Assembly (NCBI GenBank): GCA_020637805.1
Contig: JACKJU010000003.1
Coordinates: 124,001-188,000, forward strand
Reading direction: 5' to 3'
Source of the DNA: Nitratireductor sp.
GTDB lineage: Bacteria; Pseudomonadota; Alphaproteobacteria; Rhizobiales; Rhizobiaceae
Length of the DNA: 64,000 bases
In this document: positions 35,150-45,230 of the stretch, one piece after another
Numbering within the stretch: the first letter of the stretch is position 1
How the letters are laid out: each line of letters begins with the position of its first letter
Position numbers and translations under genes: made by a program
Notes under the pieces: generated by a model
What the model saw: only the letters and a program-made list of their open reading frames with translations
The model's database searches: none
Told to the model about the DNA's origin: nothing

Positions 35150-36129
35150 GCCTTTCCTCCCGCTGTCCCCTCGGGATTTGCGCCTTGCGGAGCATGGCTG
35201 CCTGGCTCGGTCTGCCGTCTCCCGCAATTGGAGGAACAGTAGGTATCGATCACGGACTGGAAGAGTTCGTTCGGGTATGTCGAATATTCGCGGACGGGTG
35301 ATGTGTGCCGGTTCATCTTGAGCTCATAGTAGTCTGCTTCCGAAAGGCTGCTTCCGTTTCTGGAGAGCCGGTCGAGGAATGTTCTGTAGTCCTCGGGTGA
35401 CACCACCTTGACCGTAAATTGCTGATCGGGAAAGGAGCCGCCGGTGTACTGCGTGTTGCGACCGATATGCATGCCAGCGCGCTCTGGCTGGAAATTCAGT
35501 TCCGTCTCCATGCCTGCCATCGCATAGATTTGCCCGGCAAGTCCGGGGATGAAGAGAGAGGTCATCGCGGTGTCGGAAGTCAGGTGGAGTTCAATCGGCC
35601 TGCCCACGGGAAGAACCAGTTCGTTCACCGTTGCGCCGCGCCCGTCGGGATACAGGAACACCCACTTCCAGTCGAGACTGATGGCATCGATCTGGACAGC
35701 GGTGCCCTGAGAGGGCGCCGGCGCATACGGGTCCAGACGGTGGGTCTCCAGCCAGACCGTGTAGCCGATGATCGCGACGATGATTGCCGGCACTGTCCAC
35801 ACCACTGCCTCGACCCATGGAAGTGTCGTCCACTCCGGATGGTGGCCGCGGGTTCCTTCGCGTTCGCGGTAGCGAAAGGGAAACCAGAACGCCAGCAGCC
35901 AAACCGGAATGAGCACGATCAGCATCAGTCCGATGGCGAAGTAGATCAGGTCCCGCTGACCGGTGGCAAAACCGCTGGCAGGCGAAAGTATGGCAAGGTT
36001 CGACGTGCTGCATCCTGCGAGCATCAAGCTCACCAGTAGCAGCGATAGCGCTTGCGGGACGCAGTGACGAGCGGATATTGCTGTCCACGGTCCCGAAACA
36101 CCTGCCATCATGCGGATGATGAGTTTCAT
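35146..36129 (-). CDS. cyoA: Cytochrome bo3 ubiquinol oxidase subunit II (lipoprotein)
   Basis: This 327-residue subunit has a lipobox-like MLAGCSTSN after a 40-residue leader, two transmembrane spans, and a cupredoxin domain (LTSDTAMTSLFIPGLAGQIY). The CuA ligand pattern of cytochrome c oxidases is missing, which marks a quinol oxidase. A poor ribosome site makes ATG 36129 somewhat uncertain. It starts the cyo operon, and DUF3096 lies 89 bases upstream on the same strand, perhaps sharing its promoter. Confidence 0.92.
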   Translation of the reverse strand: MKLIIRMMAGVSGPWTAISARHCVPQALSLLLVSLMLAGCSTSNLAILSPASGFATGQRDLIYFAIGLMLIVLIPVWLLAFWFPFRYREREGTRGHHPEWTTLPWVEAVVWTVPAIIVAIIGYTVWLETHRLDPYAPAPSQGTAVQIDAISLDWKWVFLYPDGRGATVNELVLPVGRPIELHLTSDTAMTSLFIPGLAGQIYAMAGMETELNFQPERAGMHIGRNTQYTGGSFPDQQFTVKVVSPEDYRTFLDRLSRNGSSLSEADYYELKMNRHTSPVREYSTYPNELFQSVIDTYCSSNCGRRQTEPGSHAPQGANPEGTAGGKA

Positions 36130-36218
36130 GAGGTCACCAGATGAATGCGCACTTCAGGTTCCTTGTTTCGTTCTGGTAGCCATTGCTTTGCGCTCCGTAT
36201 TGCCTCCGCCGGATAATT

Positions 36219-36383
36219 TCATCCGTGGAACGCCACGCCACCAAGCGCAAGATGCCCATAGAGCCCAAAAAGGCCAATAAGGATAAGGTATACGGCGACG
36301 AAATAATTCAACAACCTGGGGAAAATCAGAATTGCGATTCCGCACAGGAGTGCAAACACCGGGGGAGCTATCATAATCGACAT
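36219..36383 (-). CDS. DUF3096 small membrane protein
   Basis: This 54-residue protein has two hydrophobic segments joined by a short arginine turn (FALLCGIAILIFPRLLNYFV, then AVYLILIGLFGL), the pattern of DUF3096. AAGGAGG is 6 bases before ATG 36383, which strongly supports translation. It lies 89 bases upstream of cyoA, same strand, so it may be the first gene of the oxidase transcript. Function unknown; a role in oxidase assembly is only a guess. Confidence 0.8.
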   Translation of the reverse strand: MSIMIAPPVFALLCGIAILIFPRLLNYFVAVYLILIGLFGLYGHLALGGVAFHG

Positions 36384-36703
36384 GGGAAACCTCCTTGTCT
36401 CGCATTTCGCAAAAAGATGCCGGGCGGCAAGCCCTCAAAACCACCCGGCACAAGTGTCTCTTGCATACTTTACTCAAGGGCCTTGTTCGCCGGACTGGTC
36501 CGGCTTCAGTCATCGCTTCCTGTTCTGCCCGCGAGCCGCCTTGCAATTGGCTGCGGACAAGGTACGGGTAGCAATCCACATGCCAGCGCCCAACTGGCTG
36601 GAATCATTTTCGATTTTCCAGAGCTGCTCCTTCATCGAACAACACTCCGGTTGAAATAAGCCAGAAAATTGGTTTATATCCACCGGCAGCCTCGCTGGAG
36701 GCC

Positions 36704-36716
36704 CCACAATTTGTGG
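36704..36716. promoter_or_regulatory. Upstream activator palindrome candidate
   Basis: CCACAA-T-TTGTGG is a perfect 13-base inverted repeat 19 bases before the kinase promoter. It resembles CCACCAATTGGTGG at 26667. Confidence 0.4.
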
Positions 36717-36735
36717 AATATCCGTAGCTTGGCCT

Positions 36736-36750
36736 TGGCACGGCGATTGC
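36736..36750 (+). promoter_or_regulatory. Sigma-54 (-24/-12) promoter of the kinase-regulator pair
   Basis: TGGCACG-GCGA-TTGC matches the RpoN consensus TGGCACG-N4-TTGC at every position. It is 100 bases before the histidine kinase start, so the NtrC-type regulator of this pair may activate its own gene. Confidence 0.82.
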
Positions 36751-36850
36751 TTCGCATTGTCAGCCACATCGTTGTGGCCAACTGGAAAGGTACTCAGACA
36801 AAGCCAATGCCCTGCCGCGATGACTTTCAATCACACAGACTGGAGGCCCG

Positions 36851-38350
36851 ATGACGCGGCCAGCGGGACAGCAAAATGCGCGGGGTATCAACGCCGCGCT
36901 TCTGAAGCCGTTCATGATGGCGTCGGTGCTGGCGATACTCGCGCTGGTCATTTCGCTCGGGTTCCTGGCCTACACGGCCTGGACTTCATCGAACCGTCTC
37001 GCCCCACTTCAGGCACATATAACCCACCTGCAACAGCTTCAGGAGGCCAGCGTCGGCATTCAGGAGATGCTGTTGCGGCACATCGACAGCGGTGCGGGTC
37101 CCGACGCTGCCGACGTATCGCAGATCAGAAACAGGCTGGAAGCGCTGGTCGCAAACGGCGGTCATCTCGATCCCAATACCCCGGATGCACTGCGCGAAGC
37201 ACATACGCTTCTTGATCCTTCCGGCAGCGGCGATGTGCGCGCCGGTCTCCTCGGAGCACTCAAGCTGGTGCGGCAGACCTTGCAGCAGGAAAACAGTCTG
37301 CAGCAGTCGATCATGGCCGACACGCGCCGTTCGGCAGAAATGGAACTCGCGGTCGCGGGCGGCGCGATGCTGCTCGCCCCGCTTCTCGCGATGCTGATCC
37401 TCGCGGCAGTCCGGCGCCGCTTTTTCGGCTCCATTGGCAGGCTGTCAGATCTTCTGGAGAATGTCGGCAATCAGAGCTTTGCCAGGGTGGAGAATGTGCC
37501 ACGCGACGACCCGTTGCGCGACGTCTATTTCCAGTACAATCAGATGGCCGACAAGCTGCAACAGGCGGCAGATCGTTCCGAGGCACATACCGTGGGGCTT
37601 GAATCCCAGGTGCGGGCGGCAACGGAAACCCTGTTCAGGCAGCAGGCAGAACTGGAAAATGCCGCCCGGCTCGCGGCTATCGGCGAGTTTTCGGCCAGCC
37701 TCGCCCACGAATTGCGAAACCCGGTCTCGGGCGTATCGGCGGCGCTTCACAACATGGAGCAGGAACTCGAGGATGGTGAAACCCGGGACCGGGTCATTCT
37801 GATTGCCGACGAGATGGAGCGCATTACGCGGCTGCTGAATGCGCTGCTTGAAAAGGGCAGGGCAACCCCTGAACAGCCGTGCCGGGTCGATACGGGAGAA
37901 CTGGTGGCAAGCGTGATCAACCTCTACCGGTATCAGCTATCGCCGGAGATAGAGCTTTCGTCCACGATTGAAGCACGCGAATGCATGCTGCCGCGGGATA
38001 CCTTCCGCCAGATACTGATCAATCTTCTTCGCAATTCTGCAGATGCCATTGGCGGCAGGCCGGGGCACATTTCTGTTTCGATGAAGCATTCCCAATCGTC
38101 GCTCACGCTGGTCGTGGAGGACGACGGTCCCGGCTTCCCGGCAGAGATTCTTGCCCACGGAATTCGCCCCTTCGGCACTAACACGCCGGGCGGGACCGGA
38201 CTTGGCCTGCCTGTTATCCAGCGGCTGGTCCACGCTTCGGGTGGCGATATCGAATTGGGCAGCAGCACTTCCGGCGGCGCGAGAACGGTCGTTTCCCTGC
38301 CGTGCCCGGCCTGGGAAAGCAGCCTTCCAGCGGCCAATCACGAGAACTAG
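36851..38350 (+). CDS. Sensor histidine kinase of a sigma-54 two-component system
   Basis: This 499-residue inner-membrane kinase has two transmembrane segments (about 21-43 and 165-188) enclosing a helical periplasmic sensor, a HAMP-like linker, and a HisKA domain with phospho-accepting H286 in SLAHELRNP. The ATPase part has an N box LLRNSADAIGG, G1 EDDGPGF and G2 GTGLGLPV. The signal is unknown. GGAGG before ATG 36851 is strong and the response regulator gene follows after 10 bases. The pair is separate from the GSR kinases. Confidence 0.92.
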   Translation: MTRPAGQQNARGINAALLKPFMMASVLAILALVISLGFLAYTAWTSSNRLAPLQAHITHLQQLQEASVGIQEMLLRHIDSGAGPDAADVSQIRNRLEALVANGGHLDPNTPDALREAHTLLDPSGSGDVRAGLLGALKLVRQTLQQENSLQQSIMADTRRSAEMELAVAGGAMLLAPLLAMLILAAVRRRFFGSIGRLSDLLENVGNQSFARVENVPRDDPLRDVYFQYNQMADKLQQAADRSEAHTVGLESQVRAATETLFRQQAELENAARLAAIGEFSASLAHELRNPVSGVSAALHNMEQELEDGETRDRVILIADEMERITRLLNALLEKGRATPEQPCRVDTGELVASVINLYRYQLSPEIELSSTIEARECMLPRDTFRQILINLLRNSADAIGGRPGHISVSMKHSQSSLTLVVEDDGPGFPAEILAHGIRPFGTNTPGGTGLGLPVIQRLVHASGGDIELGSSTSGGARTVVSLPCPAWESSLPAANHEN

Positions 38351-38360
38351 GAACCAGACC

Positions 38361-39752
<1,392 letters not shown>

Positions 39753-39764
39753 GTGTCGCAGATG

Positions 39765-39800
39765 CATGGTTCCGGCACGGAGTTGCTTGCCGGAACCATG
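39765..39800. terminator. Hairpin between convergent genes
   Basis: CATGGTTCCGGCA / TGCCGGAACCATG forms a 13-bp stem with a 10-base loop between the regulator stop and the convergent cytochrome gene. There is no T tract, so termination is likely but less certain. Confidence 0.6.
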
Positions 39801-39814
39801 GTAGTCGTCACGGC

Positions 39815-41062
39815 TCAACTGCCTTGGCGCAATTTCTCGACATCCGAAGAAGAGACCGCCGGAGCGGAGTTTCCGAACGCGTTTCGAACATAGTTCGCGA
39901 CCGCCACCACTTCGTCGTTCTTCAGTTTCCAGTTGAAGGCAGGCATGGCGTGCGGCGTTGGGTATTTGGCGGTAGGCACGGCCTTGGTTCCCTCTAGAAT
40001 AACCCTCAGAAGTGTCGTTGGATTGTCAGACTGCACGATGTTCGAGCCAGCGAGCTTTGCAAACTGGAGTTTGACGCCTTCGCCCTGCGCGCCATGGCAT
40101 GCTGCGCATTGCGTGTCATAAACCAGCTTGCCCGTGTCGCTTGAGGCAGCCTCCTGAGTGCTTCCGGTTTTCGTATTGTCCTTTTCCTGCGTGTTCGGCA
40201 AGTCGGTCAGATATGCCGCCAGTGCCTCCAGGTCGGGATCCGACAGATAGCGCGTGGATTTCGAGATGACGTCCGCCATCGGCCCGAAGGCTGCGGTCTG
40301 CTCGTTGCGTCCGTATTTGAGATAGTCGGAGACATCCTTCTTGGACCAATCTGAAAGGCCGGGCGCATTTCCGTGAGCTTTCAGCGGTGGCGCAAACCAG
40401 CCCTCCGCCATGCCGCCGGTATAGGCCGCTGCGCCATTCTCCTCGGCGCCCAGCATGTTCTTCGGACTGTGGCACATGGCGCAATGCCCCAAACCCTCGG
40501 CGAGATAGTAACCCCGGTTCCACTCAGCGCTCTTGCCATCGACCGGAGTGAATTTCCTGTCGTCGAAGTTGAGTGCATTCCAGCCCTTCATCACGACACG
40601 CTCGTTGAGCGGAAAGGGGAAACCGGGTTTCTCGACCTTCTGCGAGACGGGTTCCAGCGTTTTCAGATAGGCGAAAATGGCTTCGGAATCCTCACGCGTC
40701 ACAAGGGTGAAGTGCGTATAGGGAAATGCTGGATAGAGGCCCGAACCATCGGGCCGCTTGCCTTCGTTCATTGCCTTGTAGAAGTCATCGGCAGTCCATT
40801 TGCCCAGACCCGTCGCATCGTCGGGTGTAAGGTTCGATGAATGTATCGTGCCGAAAGGCGTTGCCAGAGGGTAGTTGCCTGCATAGGGCTTCTCCGGATC
40901 TGAAGTGTGGCAAGCTGCGCAATCCCCGGCGCGTGTCAGGTAGAGACCACGCTCGATTGTGGAATAGGTGTTCTTGTCCTGCGCCACGGCATGGGCCGGC
41001 AGGATTGGCAGCGCCGTCAGAGCAGCTACGATTGCAGCTTTGGGAAAGTTCGGGTGTATCAT
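39815..41062 (-). CDS. Triheme c-type cytochrome subunit of a membrane dehydrogenase
   Basis: This 415-residue protein begins with a signal peptide (about residues 1-27) and has three CxxCH heme sites: DCAACH (48-52), HCAMCH near 195 and QCAACHGAQG near 335. This is the cytochrome subunit layout of gluconate 2-dehydrogenase and sorbitol/alcohol dehydrogenases, which pass electrons to the ubiquinone pool. It is the last gene of an operon with the GMC flavoprotein and the small subunit. The linked bo3 oxidase could accept the electrons through quinol. Confidence 0.9.
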   Translation of the reverse strand: MIHPNFPKAAIVAALTALPILPAHAVAQDKNTYSTIERGLYLTRAGDCAACHTSDPEKPYAGNYPLATPFGTIHSSNLTPDDATGLGKWTADDFYKAMNEGKRPDGSGLYPAFPYTHFTLVTREDSEAIFAYLKTLEPVSQKVEKPGFPFPLNERVVMKGWNALNFDDRKFTPVDGKSAEWNRGYYLAEGLGHCAMCHSPKNMLGAEENGAAAYTGGMAEGWFAPPLKAHGNAPGLSDWSKKDVSDYLKYGRNEQTAAFGPMADVISKSTRYLSDPDLEALAAYLTDLPNTQEKDNTKTGSTQEAASSDTGKLVYDTQCAACHGAQGEGVKLQFAKLAGSNIVQSDNPTTLLRVILEGTKAVPTAKYPTPHAMPAFNWKLKNDEVVAVANYVRNAFGNSAPAVSSSDVEKLRQGS

Positions 41063-41077
41063 TGCTCTCTTCCTCCC

Positions 41078-42841
41078 TCAGGCCTGCACCAGCGGACCGG
41101 GCGATTTCAGGTAGATGTTCCGGATCGCATCGGCTGTATGATAGGCGAGTGCAGCCACGGTCCCCGTCGGGTTGTAGCCGGGGTTCTGCGGAAAGGCGCC
41201 GGCACCGGTAAGGAACAGGTTTTCGAGATCCCAGCTCTGCTGATACTTGTTGATCACGCTTTCGCGCGGGTTCGATCCCATGATGGTGCCGCCGGTATTG
41301 TGGGTGGATTGATAGGGCACGATGGAATAGTGGCCCTTGCGACGGCCTTCCCGTATCTCGCGGCCACCCATGGCCTTTGCGATCTCGACCGCCCGGTCGG
41401 TCAGATAGTTGCTCATGTTGAACTCGTTGTCGGTAAAATCGAACGTCATCCTGAGCAAAGGTCGGCCATACGCATCGGTGTAGGTCGGATCGAGATCGAG
41501 ATAGTTGCCGCGATGGCTCATTACAGCGCCATGCGTTCCGATGCCAACGGTGTGGCCATAGCTTTCGCGCACGGCTTTCTTCCATCCGGCACCGAATTTC
41601 GGAGTGCCTTCGGGAACCGGATGGCTCTCCATCGGCCGGCCGTTGGTCTGCCATTGGCCGATATAGCCGCCACCGATGAAGCCGAGGCCGGTATGGTCGA
41701 AGTTGTCGCCGTTGAAATTGTCGACCACCATGCCGAGCGCACCGGCTCCCACATAGGGGTTGATGTGCGTGTCCTCGTCGAAGAACACGATCACCCCGGA
41801 GACGCATTGGTAGGCGTAGTTCTTGCCAACCACTCCCTGGCCGGTGCGCGGATCATAGGGTGTGCCGATACCACTCGTCAGCATCAGGTGCACATTGTGC
41901 GTTATGTAGGCGGCAAGGATGACGATGTCCGCCGGCTGGTGAAGGATTTCGCCTTCCGGCGTGATGTATTCGACACCCTCGGCACGCTTGCCGTCAGGTG
42001 ACTTGATCACGCGCAGAACCATCGCTTCGGTTCTCAGCTCGAAATTCTCGCGCTGCATGAGTGCCGGGATGATGGTCGTCGCCGGTGTCGCTTTTGAATA
42101 GTTTCCGCAGGCATATTTCTCGCAAAACCCGCAATACGTGCACGGTGCCATCTGAACGCCCAGCGGGTTGGTGTAGGCCTGGCTCATGTTTGCAGCAGGC
42201 CCTGGAAACGGCTTGTAACCAAGTTCGGTCGCCGCCTTGGCGAACATCTTCGGCGCAAGCACCATTTCGAGTGGCGGATTGGGATATTCCTTCGAGCGCC
42301 AGCCCTCGAACGGGTTTCCGCCTTCCTGGATCTGGCCGTTGATGTTGCCAGCCTTTCCCGAGATGCCGCACAGATCCTCGAACCGCGTGTAGTGCGGCTC
42401 CAGTTCGTCATAGGTAATGCCCCAGTCCTGAACCGTCATGCCATCGGCCAGTGGACCGTAGCGTTCCTCGTTGTGGGATTTTGCGACAAAGTCGGAAGGC
42501 AGGAAGCGCCAGGTCTGGCCGTTCCAGTGCACGCCAGCGCCTCCCACATTCGTGCCGGGAAGAAACGAGCCGAGCATGCGCATGGGCAGGGCGGTCTGGG
42601 AGATGTCATTGCGGAAGGTCAGCGTTTCGCGCGAAAGGTCCTCGAAGAGTTCATCGCGATATCGGTAGCGCACCTCGTCCTGAATGTTTGTCACCGCGTA
42701 TTCGGTCGATGTATCGCGCCAGACGCCGCGTTCCAGCGCAACCACATCCAGCCCCTCTGCCGTCAGTTGCTCGGCCAGTATTGCTCCGGTCCAGCCGAAA
42801 CCGACGATCACGACCTCGCGCCTTGGAAGTATCTTGACCAT
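41078..42841 (-). CDS. GMC family oxidoreductase, flavoprotein dehydrogenase subunit
   Basis: This 587-residue protein starts with an FAD-binding fold (VIVGFGWTGAILAEQL, residues 11-26) and has the C-terminal GMC domain ending with the FAD/active-site region LFLTGAGAFPQNPGYNPT and a conserved His-Asn-type segment (QSTHNTGGTIMG). Family members oxidise sugars, sugar acids or alcohols in the periplasm. The start overlaps the previous stop (ATGA). With the small Tat-exported subunit and triheme cytochrome it forms a gluconate-dehydrogenase-like complex; the substrate is unknown. Confidence 0.9.
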   Translation of the reverse strand: MVKILPRREVVIVGFGWTGAILAEQLTAEGLDVVALERGVWRDTSTEYAVTNIQDEVRYRYRDELFEDLSRETLTFRNDISQTALPMRMLGSFLPGTNVGGAGVHWNGQTWRFLPSDFVAKSHNEERYGPLADGMTVQDWGITYDELEPHYTRFEDLCGISGKAGNINGQIQEGGNPFEGWRSKEYPNPPLEMVLAPKMFAKAATELGYKPFPGPAANMSQAYTNPLGVQMAPCTYCGFCEKYACGNYSKATPATTIIPALMQRENFELRTEAMVLRVIKSPDGKRAEGVEYITPEGEILHQPADIVILAAYITHNVHLMLTSGIGTPYDPRTGQGVVGKNYAYQCVSGVIVFFDEDTHINPYVGAGALGMVVDNFNGDNFDHTGLGFIGGGYIGQWQTNGRPMESHPVPEGTPKFGAGWKKAVRESYGHTVGIGTHGAVMSHRGNYLDLDPTYTDAYGRPLLRMTFDFTDNEFNMSNYLTDRAVEIAKAMGGREIREGRRKGHYSIVPYQSTHNTGGTIMGSNPRESVINKYQQSWDLENLFLTGAGAFPQNPGYNPTGTVAALAYHTADAIRNIYLKSPGPLVQA

Positions 42842-43551
42842 CAGTGTGCCTCCTTCATGAAATTGCCGGCGACCGAGACCGGTTCGAAGGAAAGCTTACG
42901 GCCGTCGTGGTTTACATATTCGCGGTAGTCATACCGTGCGCCCGGGAATCCGAGCATCTTCCAACTGGCCATGTCCCGGTTCCCGCCATGAACGGGGTCA
43001 CCGAAGAAACCCAGTTGCGTGTCCTGCCAGAAAGTGTCGAAGAAGGTTTTTCCATCAACGTGTTCAAGCTCGGCCTTTCCCTCGGAAAGGCGCATCAGGA
43101 AGGTGTCCTGTTCGTCTGGAGAAAGGTCGGTAAATGACTTGTTCTGTTCCGATTTCAGCAGGGTGTTGATGTCGGCGATTGCCTGCCGGTAGAGAATGCC
43201 TGGCGCCTGGCTCTGATAACCCTGGGTGGGTTCTCCCTTCCTGAACGGCCCTTTCATGTAGTAGATATCGCCGCGGCCATAGGCGCCGGAAAGCTGGTTC
43301 TCCAGGAACGTCACCACGCCGGATTCCGTAGCGGAGGGGAAGTCGTCAGCCGGGATAAGCCTGTCCACTGCCGCCGAAATGAAAGCGCGCTCCTCGGGTG
43401 TGAAGAAGCGCGCTTCAGGATCAAAAATCTCGGGAGGGTTGGAGCGGGCGGCTTTCCATGGAATGCCGCCGGAATAGGTTCTTGCCTGCACCGCCGTGGA
43501 GAAGGCAAGCAGTGACGCTCCCGCGAGGAGCGCCCTTCGGGTCATAGGCAT
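42841..43551 (-). CDS. Gluconate 2-dehydrogenase subunit 3 family protein
   Basis: This 236-residue subunit has a Tat-like leader (TRRALLAGASLLAFS, residues 4-18) that would carry the folded dehydrogenase out. The body resembles gluconate 2-dehydrogenase subunit 3, with the ALISAAVDRLIPADDFP-type segment as FISAAVDRLIPADDFPSATE. ATG 43551 has GGAGA upstream, and the EcfG promoter 30 bases before it fits. It heads the minus-strand operon with the GMC and cytochrome genes. Confidence 0.88.
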   Translation of the reverse strand: MPMTRRALLAGASLLAFSTAVQARTYSGGIPWKAARSNPPEIFDPEARFFTPEERAFISAAVDRLIPADDFPSATESGVVTFLENQLSGAYGRGDIYYMKGPFRKGEPTQGYQSQAPGILYRQAIADINTLLKSEQNKSFTDLSPDEQDTFLMRLSEGKAELEHVDGKTFFDTFWQDTQLGFFGDPVHGGNRDMASWKMLGFPGARYDYREYVNHDGRKLSFEPVSVAGNFMKEAH

Positions 43552-43581
43552 CAATAAGTCTCCGTAGTTGGATATTTCCTC

Positions 43582-43606
43582 AACGGGTGGCGCTGCAATT
43601 TGTTCC
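43582..43606 (-). promoter_or_regulatory. EcfG promoter of the GMC dehydrogenase operon
   Basis: Reading on the minus strand, GGAAC-N16-CGTT is perfect (GTTCC 43602-43606, AACG 43582-43585 on plus). The predicted transcript starts about 24 bases before the first gene. Confidence 0.85.
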
Positions 43607-43662
43607 GGAAAAATTTGAAGAGCCGTGTTTCGGCAAATCCGGCATGTCCGGACGTACTGCGT

Positions 43663-43688
43663 GCAACCAGATCGCCATTCACGGCGTT
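43663..43688 (+). promoter_or_regulatory. Weak EcfG-like promoter of the AI-2E transporter
   Basis: GCAAC-N17-CGTT has one mismatch in the -35 box and lies 28 bases before ATG 43716. It would suit the start chosen there. Confidence 0.4.
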
Positions 43689-43715
43689 GTTGCCCAAACA
43701 GGGCTGGAAAACCGC

Positions 43716-44810
43716 ATGGAAAAATCTGCCGAGGTCACGCTGCTAACACCCGGAAGCCGGATATCGATCCGCATTCTGGCAATACTTGCCTGTGTCGCAG
43801 CACTCTATTTCGGCAAGGACTTCTTCGTGCCGGTGCTGCTGTCCATTATCGTGGCGCTGACACTTTCACCGATCGTGCAATGGGCTTCGCGTCTGGGCAT
43901 TCCGTCCGCGATTTCATCCGTGATTGTGATAGCCGCGCTGCTGGCCGGAGTGGCAACTGCCATGACAACAATCGCGACACCGCTTTCAGGCATGGTGGCG
44001 GATGCGCCGCGCATCGGACAGGAACTGAAATGGAAGCTGCGCAACTGGCGCGAGCCCATGGAAAAGATCAGCCAGGCTGAGACCGAGATGGGCAAGCTTA
44101 CTTCCGGCGACACGCGTGCGCCGGCACAGGAGGTCGTGGTGCGTCAGCCGGGCATGCTTTCCCGTGCAGCAGACGACATCCTGGGAATTCTCGCAACCAT
44201 TGTCCTGACCATCGCACTCACCTTCTTTCTGCTCACTTCCAGGGAGATGATACTCATCAAGGTGGTCCAGATTTCGCCAAGGCTGAGCGACAAGAAGCGC
44301 GCCCTCGCGATTATTCGCGAAATCGAACTGGATGTCTCGCGATACCTGCTCACCATCACCGCCATCAACACCTGCCTGGGCATCGTGATCGGGACAGGTT
44401 TCTATCTGCTTGGAATGCCCAACCCGCTGCTTTGGGGAATACTCGCGGCAGGGCTGAACTTTCTGCCCTATCTTGGCTCGGGAATTGGAATCGTTGTTGC
44501 AACCGCGCTGGCCATTGTGGCCTTTCCCACCATTCCCCAAACGCTGACAATCCCCGCATTCTACATCGCGGTTACCACGCTGGAAGGTCAGTTCATCACA
44601 CCCTACATCTTGGGCCGCAGGTTCGAACTCAACACGGTCGTCGTTCTTGTGTTCCTCATATTCTGGGGAGTGCTTTGGGGCGCGGTCGGCGTTTTTGCGG
44701 CCATGCCGATCCTCATTATCCTCAACGCGATATCGCAGCGCATCGAGAGCCTTTCGTCGCTTGGACACTTCCTTTCTGCCTACCGGCAGCCGGTGCCGGA
44801 AGAGACATAG
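43716..44810 (+). CDS. AI-2E family transporter
   Basis: This 364-residue inner-membrane protein has about eight spans and the AI-2E transporter (TqsA/UPF0118) pattern, including VPVLLSIIVALTLSP early and LEGQFITPYILGRRFELN near residue 290. Members export quorum signals or act as ion antiporters. ATG 43716 is preferred over an upstream frame at 43587 because the EcfG promoter of the divergent operon occupies that stretch, although its ribosome site is weak. Function in this setting is not known. Confidence 0.82.
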   Translation: MEKSAEVTLLTPGSRISIRILAILACVAALYFGKDFFVPVLLSIIVALTLSPIVQWASRLGIPSAISSVIVIAALLAGVATAMTTIATPLSGMVADAPRIGQELKWKLRNWREPMEKISQAETEMGKLTSGDTRAPAQEVVVRQPGMLSRAADDILGILATIVLTIALTFFLLTSREMILIKVVQISPRLSDKKRALAIIREIELDVSRYLLTITAINTCLGIVIGTGFYLLGMPNPLLWGILAAGLNFLPYLGSGIGIVVATALAIVAFPTIPQTLTIPAFYIAVTTLEGQFITPYILGRRFELNTVVVLVFLIFWGVLWGAVGVFAAMPILIILNAISQRIESLSSLGHFLSAYRQPVPEET

Positions 44811-44906
44811 ACACCAGACAGAGATCGCGCTCCTCCGGATGGCGGGAAGAACGCAATCGTGGCAGGCGCAGATCCAGATCGGGATCGTGATAAGCCGAAG
44901 CGGCTG

Positions 44907-45230
44907 CTATACCATCGCCTGGAACAGAGGGTCGAAGTTAAGCCCTTCGATCAGCCGCATTGTCCAGTCGTCGAAACGATAGTCGTCGACTTCAACCTTG
45001 CCGATGATCACGATTCCCATGTGGCGGGGATCCGCTTTCAGCGTTTCCATGAGTGCTTCCACCTTGTCCGTTTCGCCTTCGAGTATCTGCGCGAAGTTGA
45101 CACCGTTGAACATCAATGCACCGCGAATATCTGACGCGGTATTGTTGCGCGTTGCGCTTTCCAGAATGCGGGGAATTTCCGCGTCGTTCATTTCCGCGGT
45201 GGCGGTGCTCACATACATCAATCGCAGCAT
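44907..45230 (-). CDS. BLUF domain blue-light photoreceptor
   Basis: This 107-residue protein is a single BLUF domain. The expected FAD-site residues are present: the photo-active Tyr in MYVSTA (about residue 6), Asn in the ATRNNTASDIRGAL helix, and Gln in NFAQILEG (about 49), with RFDDWTM near the end. It binds flavin and changes a hydrogen bond on blue light, and has no output domain, so it probably signals through a partner. ATG 45230 has AAGGAA 6 bases upstream. Its position between an EcfG operon and phyR suggests a light input to stress control. Confidence 0.88.
   Translation of the reverse strand: MLRLMYVSTATAEMNDAEIPRILESATRNNTASDIRGALMFNGVNFAQILEGETDKVEALMETLKADPRHMGIVIIGKVEVDDYRFDDWTMRLIEGLNFDPLFQAMV

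Larger units (their letters stand above)
36384..36850. other. Gene-poor divergent control region (467 bases)
   Basis: This region between DUF3096 (minus) and the histidine kinase (plus) holds a perfect sigma-54 promoter (36736-36750) and an AATT-centred palindrome (36704-36716). A minus-strand 40-codon frame at 36510-36632 (KEQLWKIENDSS near its start, weak CGGAGT site) is possible but too weak to call. No promoter was found for DUF3096. Confidence 0.55.

Noticed and set aside
36409..36421. Possible minus-strand sigma-54 promoter for DUF3096
   Set aside because: Spacing is GG-N9-GC rather than N10, and the predicted transcript start falls in the ribosome site.
36510..36632. Minus-strand 40-codon frame upstream of the histidine kinase
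   Set aside because: Codon use is plausible, but the ribosome site is weak, there is no recognisable family, and it lies in a divergent control region.
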